From DASUFE01 sp036274675 (GTDB lineage Bacteria; Pseudomonadota; Gammaproteobacteria; HTCC5015), in contig DASUFE010000106.1 in NCBI GenBank assembly GCA_036274675.1, positions 1-14,965 on the forward strand: DNA of 14,965 bases. The letters run 5' to 3'. Made by a program: the position numbers and the translations under genes. Numbering within the stretch: the first letter of the stretch is position 1; each line of letters opens with the position of its first letter. Below are positions 1 through 6,045 of the stretch, in pieces. Under the pieces are notes generated by a model. The model did not search any database, was not told the DNA's origin, and saw only the letters and a program-made list of their open reading frames with translations.

Positions 1-25
1 AATAAATAGGGTCGGAGTCATTTTT
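1..25 (+). repeat. Copy 1 of the GGGTCGGAGTC repeat
   Basis: First of four copies of a motif with core GGGTCGGAGTCATTTTT. It forms a perfect 25-bp inverted pair with the copy at 154-178. Sequence beyond the motif is also partly shared with copy 4: both continue with GGGCTG and, a little further on, GTTGATTTGAC (53-63 and 545-555), so the repeated unit is longer than 25 bp. From memory, similar 'GGGTC..GAGTC' motifs accompany REP-associated (Y1/IS200-like) transposases in proteobacteria; no transposase gene is present here. Confidence 0.85.
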
Positions 26-153
26 CGGGCTGTAGTAATTTTTGAATTGAAAGTTGATTTGACTTTGCACCGTTGGCACGCGAAATCCGCCCCGGCATAT
101 TGATTACAGCGCACGACAAGGATGGTTGCGTTTCTGGTGTCGTGGTTAGAGTG

Positions 154-178
154 AAAAATGACTCCGACCCTATTTATT
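154..178 (-). repeat. Copy 2 of the GGGTCGGAGTC repeat, inverted
   Basis: Exact reverse complement of positions 1-25. It closes a 178-bp segment that has perfect 25-bp terminal inverted repeats and no coding capacity. Inside this segment CACGACA (112-118) and TGTCGTG (138-144) form a further 7-bp stem. A short non-coding segment with long terminal inverted repeats is MITE-like in form, but no target-site duplication can be tested because the window starts at base 1 of the repeat. Confidence 0.85.
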
Positions 179-205
179 GGTTCGTTGCCGGTGCATGGTT
201 GGAGT

Positions 206-228
206 AAAAAATGACTCCGACCCTATTT
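206..228 (-). repeat. Copy 3 of the GGGTCGGAGTC repeat, inverted
   Basis: Second copy in the inverted orientation, 53 bp after copy 2. The match between the two reaches further upstream than the core: positions 144-175 and 197-228 agree at all but two bases, so this is a tandem duplication of a unit of at least 32 bp. It abuts the Rhs fragment directly and supplies an in-frame stop (TGA 212-214) just ahead of it. Confidence 0.85.
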
Positions 229-520
229 GTCCGACTTCAGTTACAACCCCGCCGGCCAGGTGGCGGAGCAGACCATCAGCAAAGAGATTTACCATCACTC
301 CTGCGGCATCGGGAACACCGGCGAGTATCAGGTCAACGGCCAGAATGAATACACCGCGATTAACGGCCAGACCATCACCTACGATGCCAACGGCAATATG
401 ACCGGTATCGGCCCGAACGCCACCTATGCCTATGATGTGGAGAACCGGCTGATCTCGGTGTCCGGGACCACCGGCGCCACGCTGAGCTACGATTCCATGG
501 GACGCTCTCTCAATAAATAG
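227..520 (+). pseudogene. Rhs / YD-repeat protein fragment
   Basis: An open stretch of about 97 codons encodes typical Rhs YD-repeat units: YDANGNMTGI, then YAYDVENRLISV, then LSYDSMGR. Complete Rhs proteins are very large (often over 1000 residues), with a beta-shell of many such repeats, a core ending and a variable C-terminal toxin. Here only about three repeats remain. The frame is closed on the left by a stop inside repeat copy 3 and on the right by a TAG inside repeat copy 4, so the fragment occupies almost exactly the space between two inverted repeats. The only possible start is a TTG made by the repeat junction, with no ribosome-binding site. No toxin, immunity gene or VgrG is nearby. 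I read it as a dead fragment moved or trimmed together with the repeats. Family assignment is secure; how it got here is inference. Confidence 0.8.
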
Positions 521-536
521 GGTCGGAGTCATTTTT
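512..536 (+). repeat. Copy 4 of the GGGTCGGAGTC repeat
   Basis: Same orientation and same first 25 bases as copy 1, and the inverted partner of copy 3 across the Rhs fragment. It supplies the TAG (518-520) that ends the Rhs reading frame. Confidence 0.85.
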
Positions 537-540
537 GGGC

Positions 541-815
541 TGCGGTTGATTTGACCTGGTTTTGCAGGCAGTCATACATGGATTGGCAAGATCTTTAACG
601 AATCGGCTTTAGGTAACATCAGGTGTCGAGTGAAACCCTCGGCAAGATGATGCAGACGGCGGGTGGCTACTATGTGGCGGGATTTCTACCGTGCTGCCTG
701 CGCATGGCGCATGAGGGCTGCTTCTTTTTGAGAGAACGAATTCAAATCATTCCCGGTCAATAATTTATCTTGCGCGTCAGGTGGTGCCGATTCGGTGTAT
801 TACGGAGGATACTGT
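541..815. other. Intergenic stretch before the lipoprotein pair
   Basis: No credible gene is seen. The first bases continue the similarity to the downstream flank of repeat copy 1 (GTTGATTTGAC at 545-555). An AT-richer zone at about 741-770 could hold the promoter of the following lipoprotein gene, but no convincing -35/-10 pair was found. Confidence 0.5.
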
Positions 816-1259
816 ATGAAACAACGAACAACATTCGGAGTTGCGGCATGCGCAGCGCTGCTTGCTTCCTGTGCTTCCATGACGGGGGGCGATAAACCCC
901 GGTTGGGAAGTATGCTGGGTGATACCACGGGCCAGAAGGGCCGCGCCTGCATTAAGGTAAACGACATCAAAGGTTATGGCGTACTGGAAGACAATGTCAT
1001 CAGCATCGAGGGTAAAGGGGAGCATTATCTGGCAACCGTTCAACCCGGTTGCAGCGAGATTTCACAGTCCGCGCAGATTCTGTTCAGCGGGGATTTCGGC
1101 GAGGTTTGCGGAGAAGCGCTGGATGAGATTGTAGCTGGAGAGGAGCGTTGCACTATCAATCAGTTGTTCGAGTTTAATAACAGGGAAGCCGCCATGAAGG
1201 CCTATCATGCGAGCCTGGAAAGACGTGATCAATTCACTAACGATCAGCCCACGGGCTGA
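816..1259 (+). CDS. DUF6491-like lipoprotein, first of tandem pair
   Basis: A predicted 147-residue lipoprotein. The N-terminus is basic then hydrophobic and ends in a lipobox, LLASC, with the lipidated cysteine at residue 19; Ser and Met follow at +2 and +3, so outer-membrane sorting is likely. The mature part carries four cysteines (45, 79, 98, 112) in the arrangement GRAC, QPGC, GEVC, EERC, all conserved in the next gene, which fits two disulfides in the periplasm. The pattern 'C-(I/V)-x-(V/L)-N-D-I... VLxDNxIS' matches what I remember of DUF6491 lipoproteins; their function is unknown. The ATG at 816 is chosen because GGAGG (804-808) lies 7 bases upstream; an in-frame GTG at 795 would place that ribosome site inside the gene and add residues before the signal peptide. 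Confidence 0.85.
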   Translation: MKQRTTFGVAACAALLASCASMTGGDKPRLGSMLGDTTGQKGRACIKVNDIKGYGVLEDNVISIEGKGEHYLATVQPGCSEISQSAQILFSGDFGEVCGEALDEIVAGEERCTINQLFEFNNREAAMKAYHASLERRDQFTNDQPTG

Positions 1260-1376
1260 CTCCCGACGGTTGCGTTCGCAAAAGCTTCGGGGGAGGCTTT
1301 CGTGTTCGGTGAGCAAGCCGGTTTCACGGACTGTGAATTTCTTTACAGTAATAAAAAATTGTCAGTAGTAACTTCC

Positions 1377-1404
1377 ACCAGGAACGAATACCACCGTTCC
1401 TGGT
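1377..1404. promoter_or_regulatory. 10-bp perfect dyad upstream of second lipoprotein
   Basis: ACCAGGAACG (1377-1386) and CGTTCCTGGT (1395-1404) are perfect inverted repeats around an 8-base loop. The dyad ends 20 bases before the ribosome site (TAAGGAGG, 1425-1432) of the gene at 1441. No T-run follows, so it is a poor intrinsic terminator. It may be an operator or a leader hairpin that separates expression of the two paralogues. A weak promoter-like pair, TTTACA (1342-1347) and TAGTAA (1366-1371), lies just before it. Confidence 0.55.
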
Positions 1405-1440
1405 CAGCCTGTAAATACGGAGCTTAAGGAGGCTACTGAT

Positions 1441-1878
1441 ATGAATATCCTGAAAATTGCAGTCCCGGTTGTGGTTTGCGCAACCGTATTGGGCGGATGT
1501 GCGTCCGCGAGAGGCCCCAGCACGGCGAAAATTCTGGGCGATACCACGGGGCAAAACGGCCGCGCCTGCGTCCGATTGAACGATATCCAGGGGTATGGCG
1601 TGCTCGACGACAATATCATCAGCATAAACACCCTGGGCCAGGACTATTACCTTGCCACGGTTCTGCCTGGCTGTAACGATCTGCAGACTTCGATCGGCGT
1701 CCTGTTCAAGGGTGGCTTTGGCGAAATCTGCGGACAGTCGATGAATGCGGTTGCGACAAACAGCGATACTTGTGCAATCAACAAAATCTACAAATTCGAA
1801 AATCGCGAAGCGGCCTTTGCCTCTTATAACGATGCCCGCCAGAAGCGCAAGGCGATGCAGGAGAACCCGCAGTCATAA
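1441..1878 (+). CDS. DUF6491-like lipoprotein, second of tandem pair
   Basis: A predicted 145-residue lipoprotein and clear paralogue of the gene just upstream. The signal peptide ends in LGGC with the lipid cysteine at residue 20. Both proteins share GDTTGQ-x-GRAC, the N-D-I-x-GYGVL-x-DN block, YLATV-x-PGC, GFGE-x-CG (DFGE in the first) and a C-terminal F-x-NREAA segment. Cysteines 43, 78, 97 and 111 line up with those of the neighbour. The start is fixed by a strong ribosome site, TAAGGAGG (1425-1432), 8 bases before the ATG. The 181-base gap and the dyad inside it suggest the second copy can be expressed separately. The arrangement is a tandem duplication with diverged tails; DUF6491 membership is from memory of the family pattern and the molecular role is unknown. 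Confidence 0.85.
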   Translation: MNILKIAVPVVVCATVLGGCASARGPSTAKILGDTTGQNGRACVRLNDIQGYGVLDDNIISINTLGQDYYLATVLPGCNDLQTSIGVLFKGGFGEICGQSMNAVATNSDTCAINKIYKFENREAAFASYNDARQKRKAMQENPQS

Positions 1879-2233
1879 TGCTTCCTGCCGCAGGTCGTGG
1901 CTTTTTGGGCTGTCAAAAAGCTACGGCCTGTTTCCGCGGGGTAAGGCTTTTGATAGGCAGGCCCGGCTATTGGAAAATTATGCGGGTTTCCTATCAGGAG
2001 CGGCTGTACTTAGAAGTATTGTTTCTCTTTGCGGTCTGTATGCTCGGTAACTGCCCGCTTTGATTCGCCTGAAGAAGCTATTCTCGAAGCCAGCCGGCGG
2101 ATGGCCGGAAACCCAAGGAGCCGCAGCTTTTGCTTTTAAGGGCGGCACCCATGATCGTTTATGTCAGGTATGATAAGAGTCCGGCCGGCTGGGCGACGGT
2201 CAGAAAATAATGACTTTTGATCGGCGGAGGCTT
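1879..2233. other. Intergenic stretch, stem-loop after lipoprotein gene
   Basis: No supported gene. Directly after the lipoprotein stop, GCTTTTTG (1900-1907) and CAAAAAGC (1914-1921) form a perfect 8-bp stem with a 6-base loop; it lacks a downstream T-run, so its role as a terminator is uncertain. Further on, GC-rich complementary patches (such as GGCCTG at about 1924 and CAGGCC at about 1957) give a structured look, but no known riboswitch consensus could be matched. The end of the stretch holds the GGAGG (2226-2230) serving the next gene. Confidence 0.45.
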
Positions 2234-3817
2234 ATGAGGACAATAAACAACCCCGTGCTCCCGGGATTCAACCCGGACCCTTCCATCCTGCGCGTCGGCG
2301 ACGATTACTATATCGCCACTTCCACTTTCGAATGGTTTCCCGGCGTACAGATTGCGCATTCGAAGGATCTGGTGAACTGGCGCGTGCTGGCGCGGCCGCT
2401 TAACCGCTATTCACAACTGGATCTGCGCGGTGACCCGAATTCCGGTGGAATCTGGGCGCCCGATCTGAGTTACTCAGACGGGCTTTTCTACCTGATTTAC
2501 ACGAATTCCCGGCGCTGGACGGGCAGCTTCAAGGATGTACACAATTTCCTGGTAACCGCCCCGAGCATCGAAGGCCCCTGGTCGGAACCGGTTTATCTCA
2601 ACAGCTCGGGCTTCGATCCTTCCCTGTTCCATGACGAGGACGGACGCAAGTGGCTGGTGAATATGATCTGGGACCACCGTCCCCAGCACAACAGCTTCGG
2701 CGGCATCCTGCTGCAGGAATATGATCCGAAGAAAAAAGCCTTGCTAGGCCCGGTCGAGAATATTTTTACCGGCACGGCACTGGGGCTGGTGGAAGGGCCG
2801 CATCTATATAAGGTGAACGGCTGGTATTACCTGTTGACCGCCGAAGGCGGCACTTTTCACACCCATGCGGCGACCGTCGCACGCTCCAGGACTATCGGCG
2901 GCCCGTATGAGGTGATGCCGGGCAATCCCCTCATCACGAGCGCGCAGGACCCGAAGCTGCGCCTGCAGTCCGCGGGCCATGGTTCTTTTGTACAGCACCA
3001 GGACGGCAGCTGGGCGCTGGCGCATCTTTGCCGCCGGCCGCTGCCGGGTACCCGCTCAATACTCGGGCGCGAAACCGCGCTGCAGAACATCGAGTGGAAG
3101 GACGGTTGGCCGCGCCTGGCCTCCGGCGGGCAGGCTCCGCTCGACACTTTTCAGGCGCCCGAACTGCCCTTGCATCCCTGGCCCAAGGCTCCGGCGCGGG
3201 ACGATTTCGACGCGAACACGCTCGCTATCGACTGGCAGGCGCCGCGCGTCGCCCTCGATGAGATCGCCAGCCTTTCGGCGCGCAAGGGTTATCTCAGGCT
3301 CTACGGCCGGGAGAGCATTACTTCCAATTTCACGCAGAGCCTGGTCGCGCGCCGGCAGACGGCCTTTCATGTCGAGGCCTCGACCTGCGTGGAGTTTGAG
3401 CCCGAGAGCTTCCAGCAAATGGCGGGGCTGGTCGCGTTCTACAGCACCGACAGTTTCTATTATCTCTATCTCACGCACGCGGCCCATTCAAGGCGCTGCC
3501 TCGGGCTCATGCGCTGCGAACGCGGGAACATCAGCTATACCATCGAGAAGGAATATCCGCTCGACGACTGCAAGAAAGTCTTCCTCAAACTCGTCATCAG
3601 GCAGGACCGCATTACGTTCCATTATTCAAAGGACGGCAAGATCTGGACGGCGGCCGGCTGGGAACAGGACGCCTCCATTCTGTCGGACGAGCAGGCGGCG
3701 CCTTGCGCGTTCACCGGCAACTTCGTGGGCATGGCTTGCCAGGATCTGACGGGTCAGCGCAAGCATGCGGACTTCGACTGGTTTGAGTACGTTGAGCTCG
3801 GAAAGCAGGAAAATTAA
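2234..3817 (+). CDS. GH43 beta-xylosidase (glycoside hydrolase)
   Basis: A 527-residue inverting glycoside hydrolase of family GH43, closest to the beta-1,4-xylosidase branch (GH43 subfamily 11/12 style), which releases xylose from the non-reducing end of xylo-oligosaccharides. The N-terminal five-bladed propeller opens with NPVLPGFNPDPS and contains all three catalytic acids: general base D15 (NPDPS), pKa-tuning D128 (SGFDPSLF) and general acid E187 (VEGPHLY). These are the same residue numbers as in the well-studied Selenomonas enzyme, which supports the ATG at 2234 over one 24 bases earlier. Residues from about 320 form the C-terminal beta-sandwich typical of this branch. No signal peptide is seen, so it should act in the cytoplasm on imported oligosaccharides. 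GGAGG (2226-2230) sits only 3 bases before the ATG. No transporter or other xylan gene is nearby; other pentosidase activity, such as arabinofuranosidase, is possible. Confidence 0.92.
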   Translation: MRTINNPVLPGFNPDPSILRVGDDYYIATSTFEWFPGVQIAHSKDLVNWRVLARPLNRYSQLDLRGDPNSGGIWAPDLSYSDGLFYLIYTNSRRWTGSFKDVHNFLVTAPSIEGPWSEPVYLNSSGFDPSLFHDEDGRKWLVNMIWDHRPQHNSFGGILLQEYDPKKKALLGPVENIFTGTALGLVEGPHLYKVNGWYYLLTAEGGTFHTHAATVARSRTIGGPYEVMPGNPLITSAQDPKLRLQSAGHGSFVQHQDGSWALAHLCRRPLPGTRSILGRETALQNIEWKDGWPRLASGGQAPLDTFQAPELPLHPWPKAPARDDFDANTLAIDWQAPRVALDEIASLSARKGYLRLYGRESITSNFTQSLVARRQTAFHVEASTCVEFEPESFQQMAGLVAFYSTDSFYYLYLTHAAHSRRCLGLMRCERGNISYTIEKEYPLDDCKKVFLKLVIRQDRITFHYSKDGKIWTAAGWEQDASILSDEQAAPCAFTGNFVGMACQDLTGQRKHADFDWFEYVELGKQEN

Positions 3818-3895
3818 ATTTCTCGTGGAGACGCGGGGTTCGCGGAGGGAATGTTCAATTTAATAAAAAATTCTTACCCTGCGTTTTCTGAGTTT

Positions 3896-3925
3896 CCGCG
3901 GGAGGATTTTTTTATTAACCCGCGG
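3896..3925. repeat. Inverted repeat CCGCGGG / CCCGCGG
   Basis: A perfect 7-bp inverted repeat (3896-3902 and 3919-3925) encloses an AT-rich loop with a run of eight Ts. It lies 80 bases after the GH43 stop, inside a stretch (about 3820-3905) that looks like a degenerate copy of the common proteobacterial intergenic 'TCTCCGCG' type of repeat. It may help end GH43 transcription, but the T-run lies in the loop, not after the stem. Confidence 0.4.
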
Positions 3926-3973
3926 TTCCATTACCTCGCTTCTCGCGATGAATTCATCCCCCTGTCCTTCGGA

Positions 3974-4000
3974 CATCCCCCTTCGTTCCGAAGGGGGATG
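3974..4000. repeat. Perfect 12-bp palindrome, CATCCCCCTTCG arms
   Basis: CATCCCCCTTCG (3974-3985) and CGAAGGGGGATG (3989-4000) pair perfectly around a 3-base centre. It sits between the convergent GH43 and VWA genes. Neither strand has a T-run after it, so it is better described as a REP-like intergenic palindrome or bidirectional transcript barrier than as a standard terminator. Confidence 0.6.
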
Positions 4001-4011
4001 CGGTTGAGAAC

Positions 4012-4047
4012 AAAAAATCCCGGAAACAGCATTGCCGTTCCCGGGAT
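4012..4047 (-). terminator. Rho-independent terminator of the VWA gene
   Basis: Read on the minus strand, ATCCCGGGAAC (4047-4037) pairs with GTTTCCGGGAT (4027-4017) in an 11-bp stem with one G-T wobble and a 9-base loop, followed at once by five to six Ts. It begins 15 bases after the stop codon of the minus-strand VWA gene, the expected place for its terminator. Confidence 0.88.
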
Positions 4048-4062
4048 ATGTGAAGCCAGAGT

Positions 4063-5205
4063 TTAATTGAAATCGAAATCCTTCTTTTTTCCTTCGGCGC
4101 GCACGGCCTCGGTGAGCGCCTCGCTGACGGTCGGGGCGGCGGGCTTGACCTTGGCCTGCGCGGTGGCGACGTAAGCGTCGCGCGCCTTGGCCAGTTCCGC
4201 GATCTGTTCCTGCAGCGCCTTGCGTTCGCCCGCCTTTTCGGCGAGGAATTTTTCCTGTTCTTTCTTATCCATGCTTCGCATGGGCTCGGGCAGGGCGGCG
4301 GGCTTGACCTCCTCAAGCTTCACGGCGCCGGATTCAAGCGCATCGACCAGATCCCAGTTCGAATTGTCGTACAGCGCGGAAACCTTGGACTTGACCCGCT
4401 GCGCGAGCTGACCCAGGGAAACAATGGCGTTCCGGGTGTCCTGTTCGCTTTGACGCGCGGCCGCGGCCGCGCCTTCAGCGCCGTAGGGAAGGTAAGTCTG
4501 GTTCAGTTTCACGTTCAGCTCGGCGAGCTTCTGGTCCTGCGGCGCGACGATCTGCACGATCTGCTGGTTTTGATCGATGCTCATGTAATTGCCGCCGGCC
4601 AGTAATGCGCCTTCCTTCCAGCCTCCTTGAGCGCCTTCCTCATAGCTGCCGGCATGGATCGTGTTGACGGTAATGCCCTTGCTTCTGGCCGCGGTGACTG
4701 CCTGCTGCCCGGGCAAGGGTCCCTGGTTGAAAGCTTCGTTGCCGGCGATGAAGATGGCCTTGATATCGCCCTGCGCGCGGCTCCACTGCAAGCTCTTGAG
4801 AGCGGTATCGATCGCCTGCCCGCAGTATTCGTTGCCGCCGTTGGTGGTCAGCGCGAACAACGCCTCGGAAACCTTATCGAGTTCGCGGGTCAGCCCCGTC
4901 ACTTGCCGGATATAGCCGTTTTCCGCTGACAGGTTGTCATTGCCGTATTCGTACACGGCCACTTCCAGCACCGGACTGACGCCGTTCTTTTTCGCTTTGG
5001 CGAACTCGTTTACCACCTGCCACAGCTGGTTGCGCGTCTGGTCGATCAGCCCGTCCATACTGCTGCTGGTGTCGAGCAGTATGGCGAGCTGGATCTTGGG
5101 TGGGTTATTGGTATTCCCGGGCAATGCCCGGGCGGTGCCGGAGGCCAGCAAGACCAGCCCCGCGGTGGACAGTAGCAACAGGCAGCGCGATAGGGTCGTG
5201 TTCAT
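4063..5205 (-). CDS. Secreted VWA-domain protein
   Basis: A 380-residue exported protein with a von Willebrand factor A domain. Residues 1-27 form a Sec signal peptide ending TARA or ARAL. The VWA core follows at about 37-225: beta-strand KIQLAILLDTSSSM carries the metal site D45-x-S47-x-S49, a later TTNGGNEYCG (120-129) supplies the threonine, and IFIAGNE (151-157) replaces the usual 'TDG' third motif, as I recall for this subfamily. Residues about 310-372 are charged and helical, probably coiled coil. The usual role of such domains is metal-dependent protein binding at the cell envelope; the partner is unknown. No MoxR ATPase is beside it, so it is not an obvious MoxR-VWA pair. The ATG is preceded by GAGGA with an 8-base spacer. 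It is monocistronic, with its own terminator and a dyad-rich upstream region. Confidence 0.85.
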   Translation of the reverse strand: MNTTLSRCLLLLSTAGLVLLASGTARALPGNTNNPPKIQLAILLDTSSSMDGLIDQTRNQLWQVVNEFAKAKKNGVSPVLEVAVYEYGNDNLSAENGYIRQVTGLTRELDKVSEALFALTTNGGNEYCGQAIDTALKSLQWSRAQGDIKAIFIAGNEAFNQGPLPGQQAVTAARSKGITVNTIHAGSYEEGAQGGWKEGALLAGGNYMSIDQNQQIVQIVAPQDQKLAELNVKLNQTYLPYGAEGAAAAARQSEQDTRNAIVSLGQLAQRVKSKVSALYDNSNWDLVDALESGAVKLEEVKPAALPEPMRSMDKKEQEKFLAEKAGERKALQEQIAELAKARDAYVATAQAKVKPAAPTVSEALTEAVRAEGKKKDFDFN

Positions 5206-5268
5206 GAGAGCGTTCCTCGTGTGTTGATTCGATAAGATGAGGATACGCGGCCGGCGCAGGCGCGGCTG

Positions 5269-5304
5269 TTACAGTGCTGTAAACAATGCAGGGGCTTGTT
5301 TACA
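5269..5304. promoter_or_regulatory. Overlapping TGTAAA/TTTACA dyads upstream of VWA gene
   Basis: Two perfect dyads overlap here: TTACAG-TG-CTGTAA (5269-5282) and TGTAAACAA (5278-5286) with TTGTTTACA (5296-5304), separated by 9 bases. A further TTTTACAAAC follows at 5309-5318. They lie 64-113 bases upstream of the VWA start on the minus strand, a normal place for a regulator-binding site. The half-site resembles TGTAAA...TTTACA operators, but the spacing does not fit the TyrR box, and I cannot name the regulator. Confidence 0.5.
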
Positions 5305-5326
5305 TTACTTTTACAAACGCTAAGAC

Positions 5327-5468
5327 AACCACAGAGAACACCGGGAAGTTTATATTCATTAACGCAGGCAGGGGTGGGTGCAACTAACCAACAGGGCCAT
5401 CAAATTTGTTGGAGTTCACTTCGCTCACTCCAAAGAAATTCTCCGTGCTCTCTGTGTACTCAGTGGTT
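5327..5468. repeat. CTCTGTG-type imperfect palindromic intergenic repeat
   Basis: The left arm AACCACAGAGAACACCGGG (5327-5345) is the imperfect inverse of the right arm at 5441-5468, which contains CCGTGCTCTCTGTG and ends AGTGGTT. Between them TTGGAGT (5409-5415) and ACTCCAA (5427-5433) form another stem. The arms are of the well-known 'CTCTGTG...TCTCTGTGGTT' intergenic class found in many bacterial genomes. It lies between two minus-strand genes and may fold in the transcript downstream of the PilZ gene. Confidence 0.55.
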
Positions 5469-5479
5469 ATTCTTCAGAT

Positions 5480-5881
5480 TTATCTTGGGAACAGTTTGGC
5501 GTATTTGCCGATCCATTCCAGGGCGGCCTGGTCATAGCTCAATTCGCGGCCCTCCCGGGTTCGGACTTCTTGCCGGTAATGCTTGATATGGCAAAGCTGT
5601 TCCACCATGCGCAGGTTAAAGTTCTGCACGCCTTCGTCCAGGCGCACTCCGACCTCGTAGTCGGCATCTCCCCGGCACCAGACGACGATTCCATCGGCTT
5701 CGAAGGGCTGGCCTTCGAGGGGTATTTCGATATGGATTCGCGAGCCGACGGCAATGGGAGCGGGGGAGTGGAAACAAAGTCCGCCTTCACTGATATTTTT
5801 CAACTCTTCGCCGTCCTGCGCGATTTCCCCGACAGTGTAACGGATCGTGACATCGAAAGGATGGCGTATATATTGGCGCAT
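5480..5881 (-). CDS. PilZ domain protein (c-di-GMP receptor)
   Basis: A 133-residue, essentially single-domain PilZ protein that should bind cyclic di-GMP. Both ligand motifs are intact: R-x-x-x-R at residues 2-6 (RQYIR) and N-x-S-x-x-G at 29-34 (NISEGG). The beta-barrel follows, with IHIEIPL, GIVVWC and YEVGVRL strands, then a C-terminal helical tail. The start is the ATG at 5881, because AAAGGA lies 5 bases upstream and the R-x-x-x-R motif then falls at the N-terminus as is usual. Longer readings exist (ATG at 5917, TTG at 6046), but their added residues look non-coding and the TTG would overlap the divergent neighbour. It is divergent from the gene at 6046 with 164 bases between. The target process cannot be read from sequence; motility, adhesion or polysaccharide are the family norms. 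Confidence 0.85.
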   Translation of the reverse strand: MRQYIRHPFDVTIRYTVGEIAQDGEELKNISEGGLCFHSPAPIAVGSRIHIEIPLEGQPFEADGIVVWCRGDADYEVGVRLDEGVQNFNLRMVEQLCHIKHYRQEVRTREGRELSYDQAALEWIGKYAKLFPR

Positions 5882-6045
5882 GGCAGTCCTTTTGCGGGCG
5901 TCTTGGGACGCTTCCATTCCGAAGTATAACCAGGAAAACCAATCTGACAGCGCAACGCGGCGTTTGCGGCGACGAACGGGTATGAAAAGCTGTATTTTGT
6001 GAAGCTCTTCACCGAAACCGGAGCGGCGGTTACTACAATCCCGCA

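Noticed and set aside
227..520. The Rhs fragment as a working polymorphic-toxin gene.
   Set aside because: Only about three repeats, no real start, no toxin tip, no immunity gene, and closed by repeat-borne stops.
1879..2233. A riboswitch, such as a c-di-GMP-I type, suggested by AAAGCTACGGCCT-like bases before the GH43 gene.
   Set aside because: Only one short segment resembles the consensus; the other conserved segments and the expected stems were not found.
3851..4066. A 71-residue open frame after the GH43 gene.
   Set aside because: It runs through the palindromes and the terminator of the opposite gene and has no protein-like composition.
5278..5304. A TyrR box.
   Set aside because: The half-sites look like TGTAAA and TTTACA, but the spacing between them is 15 bases instead of 6.
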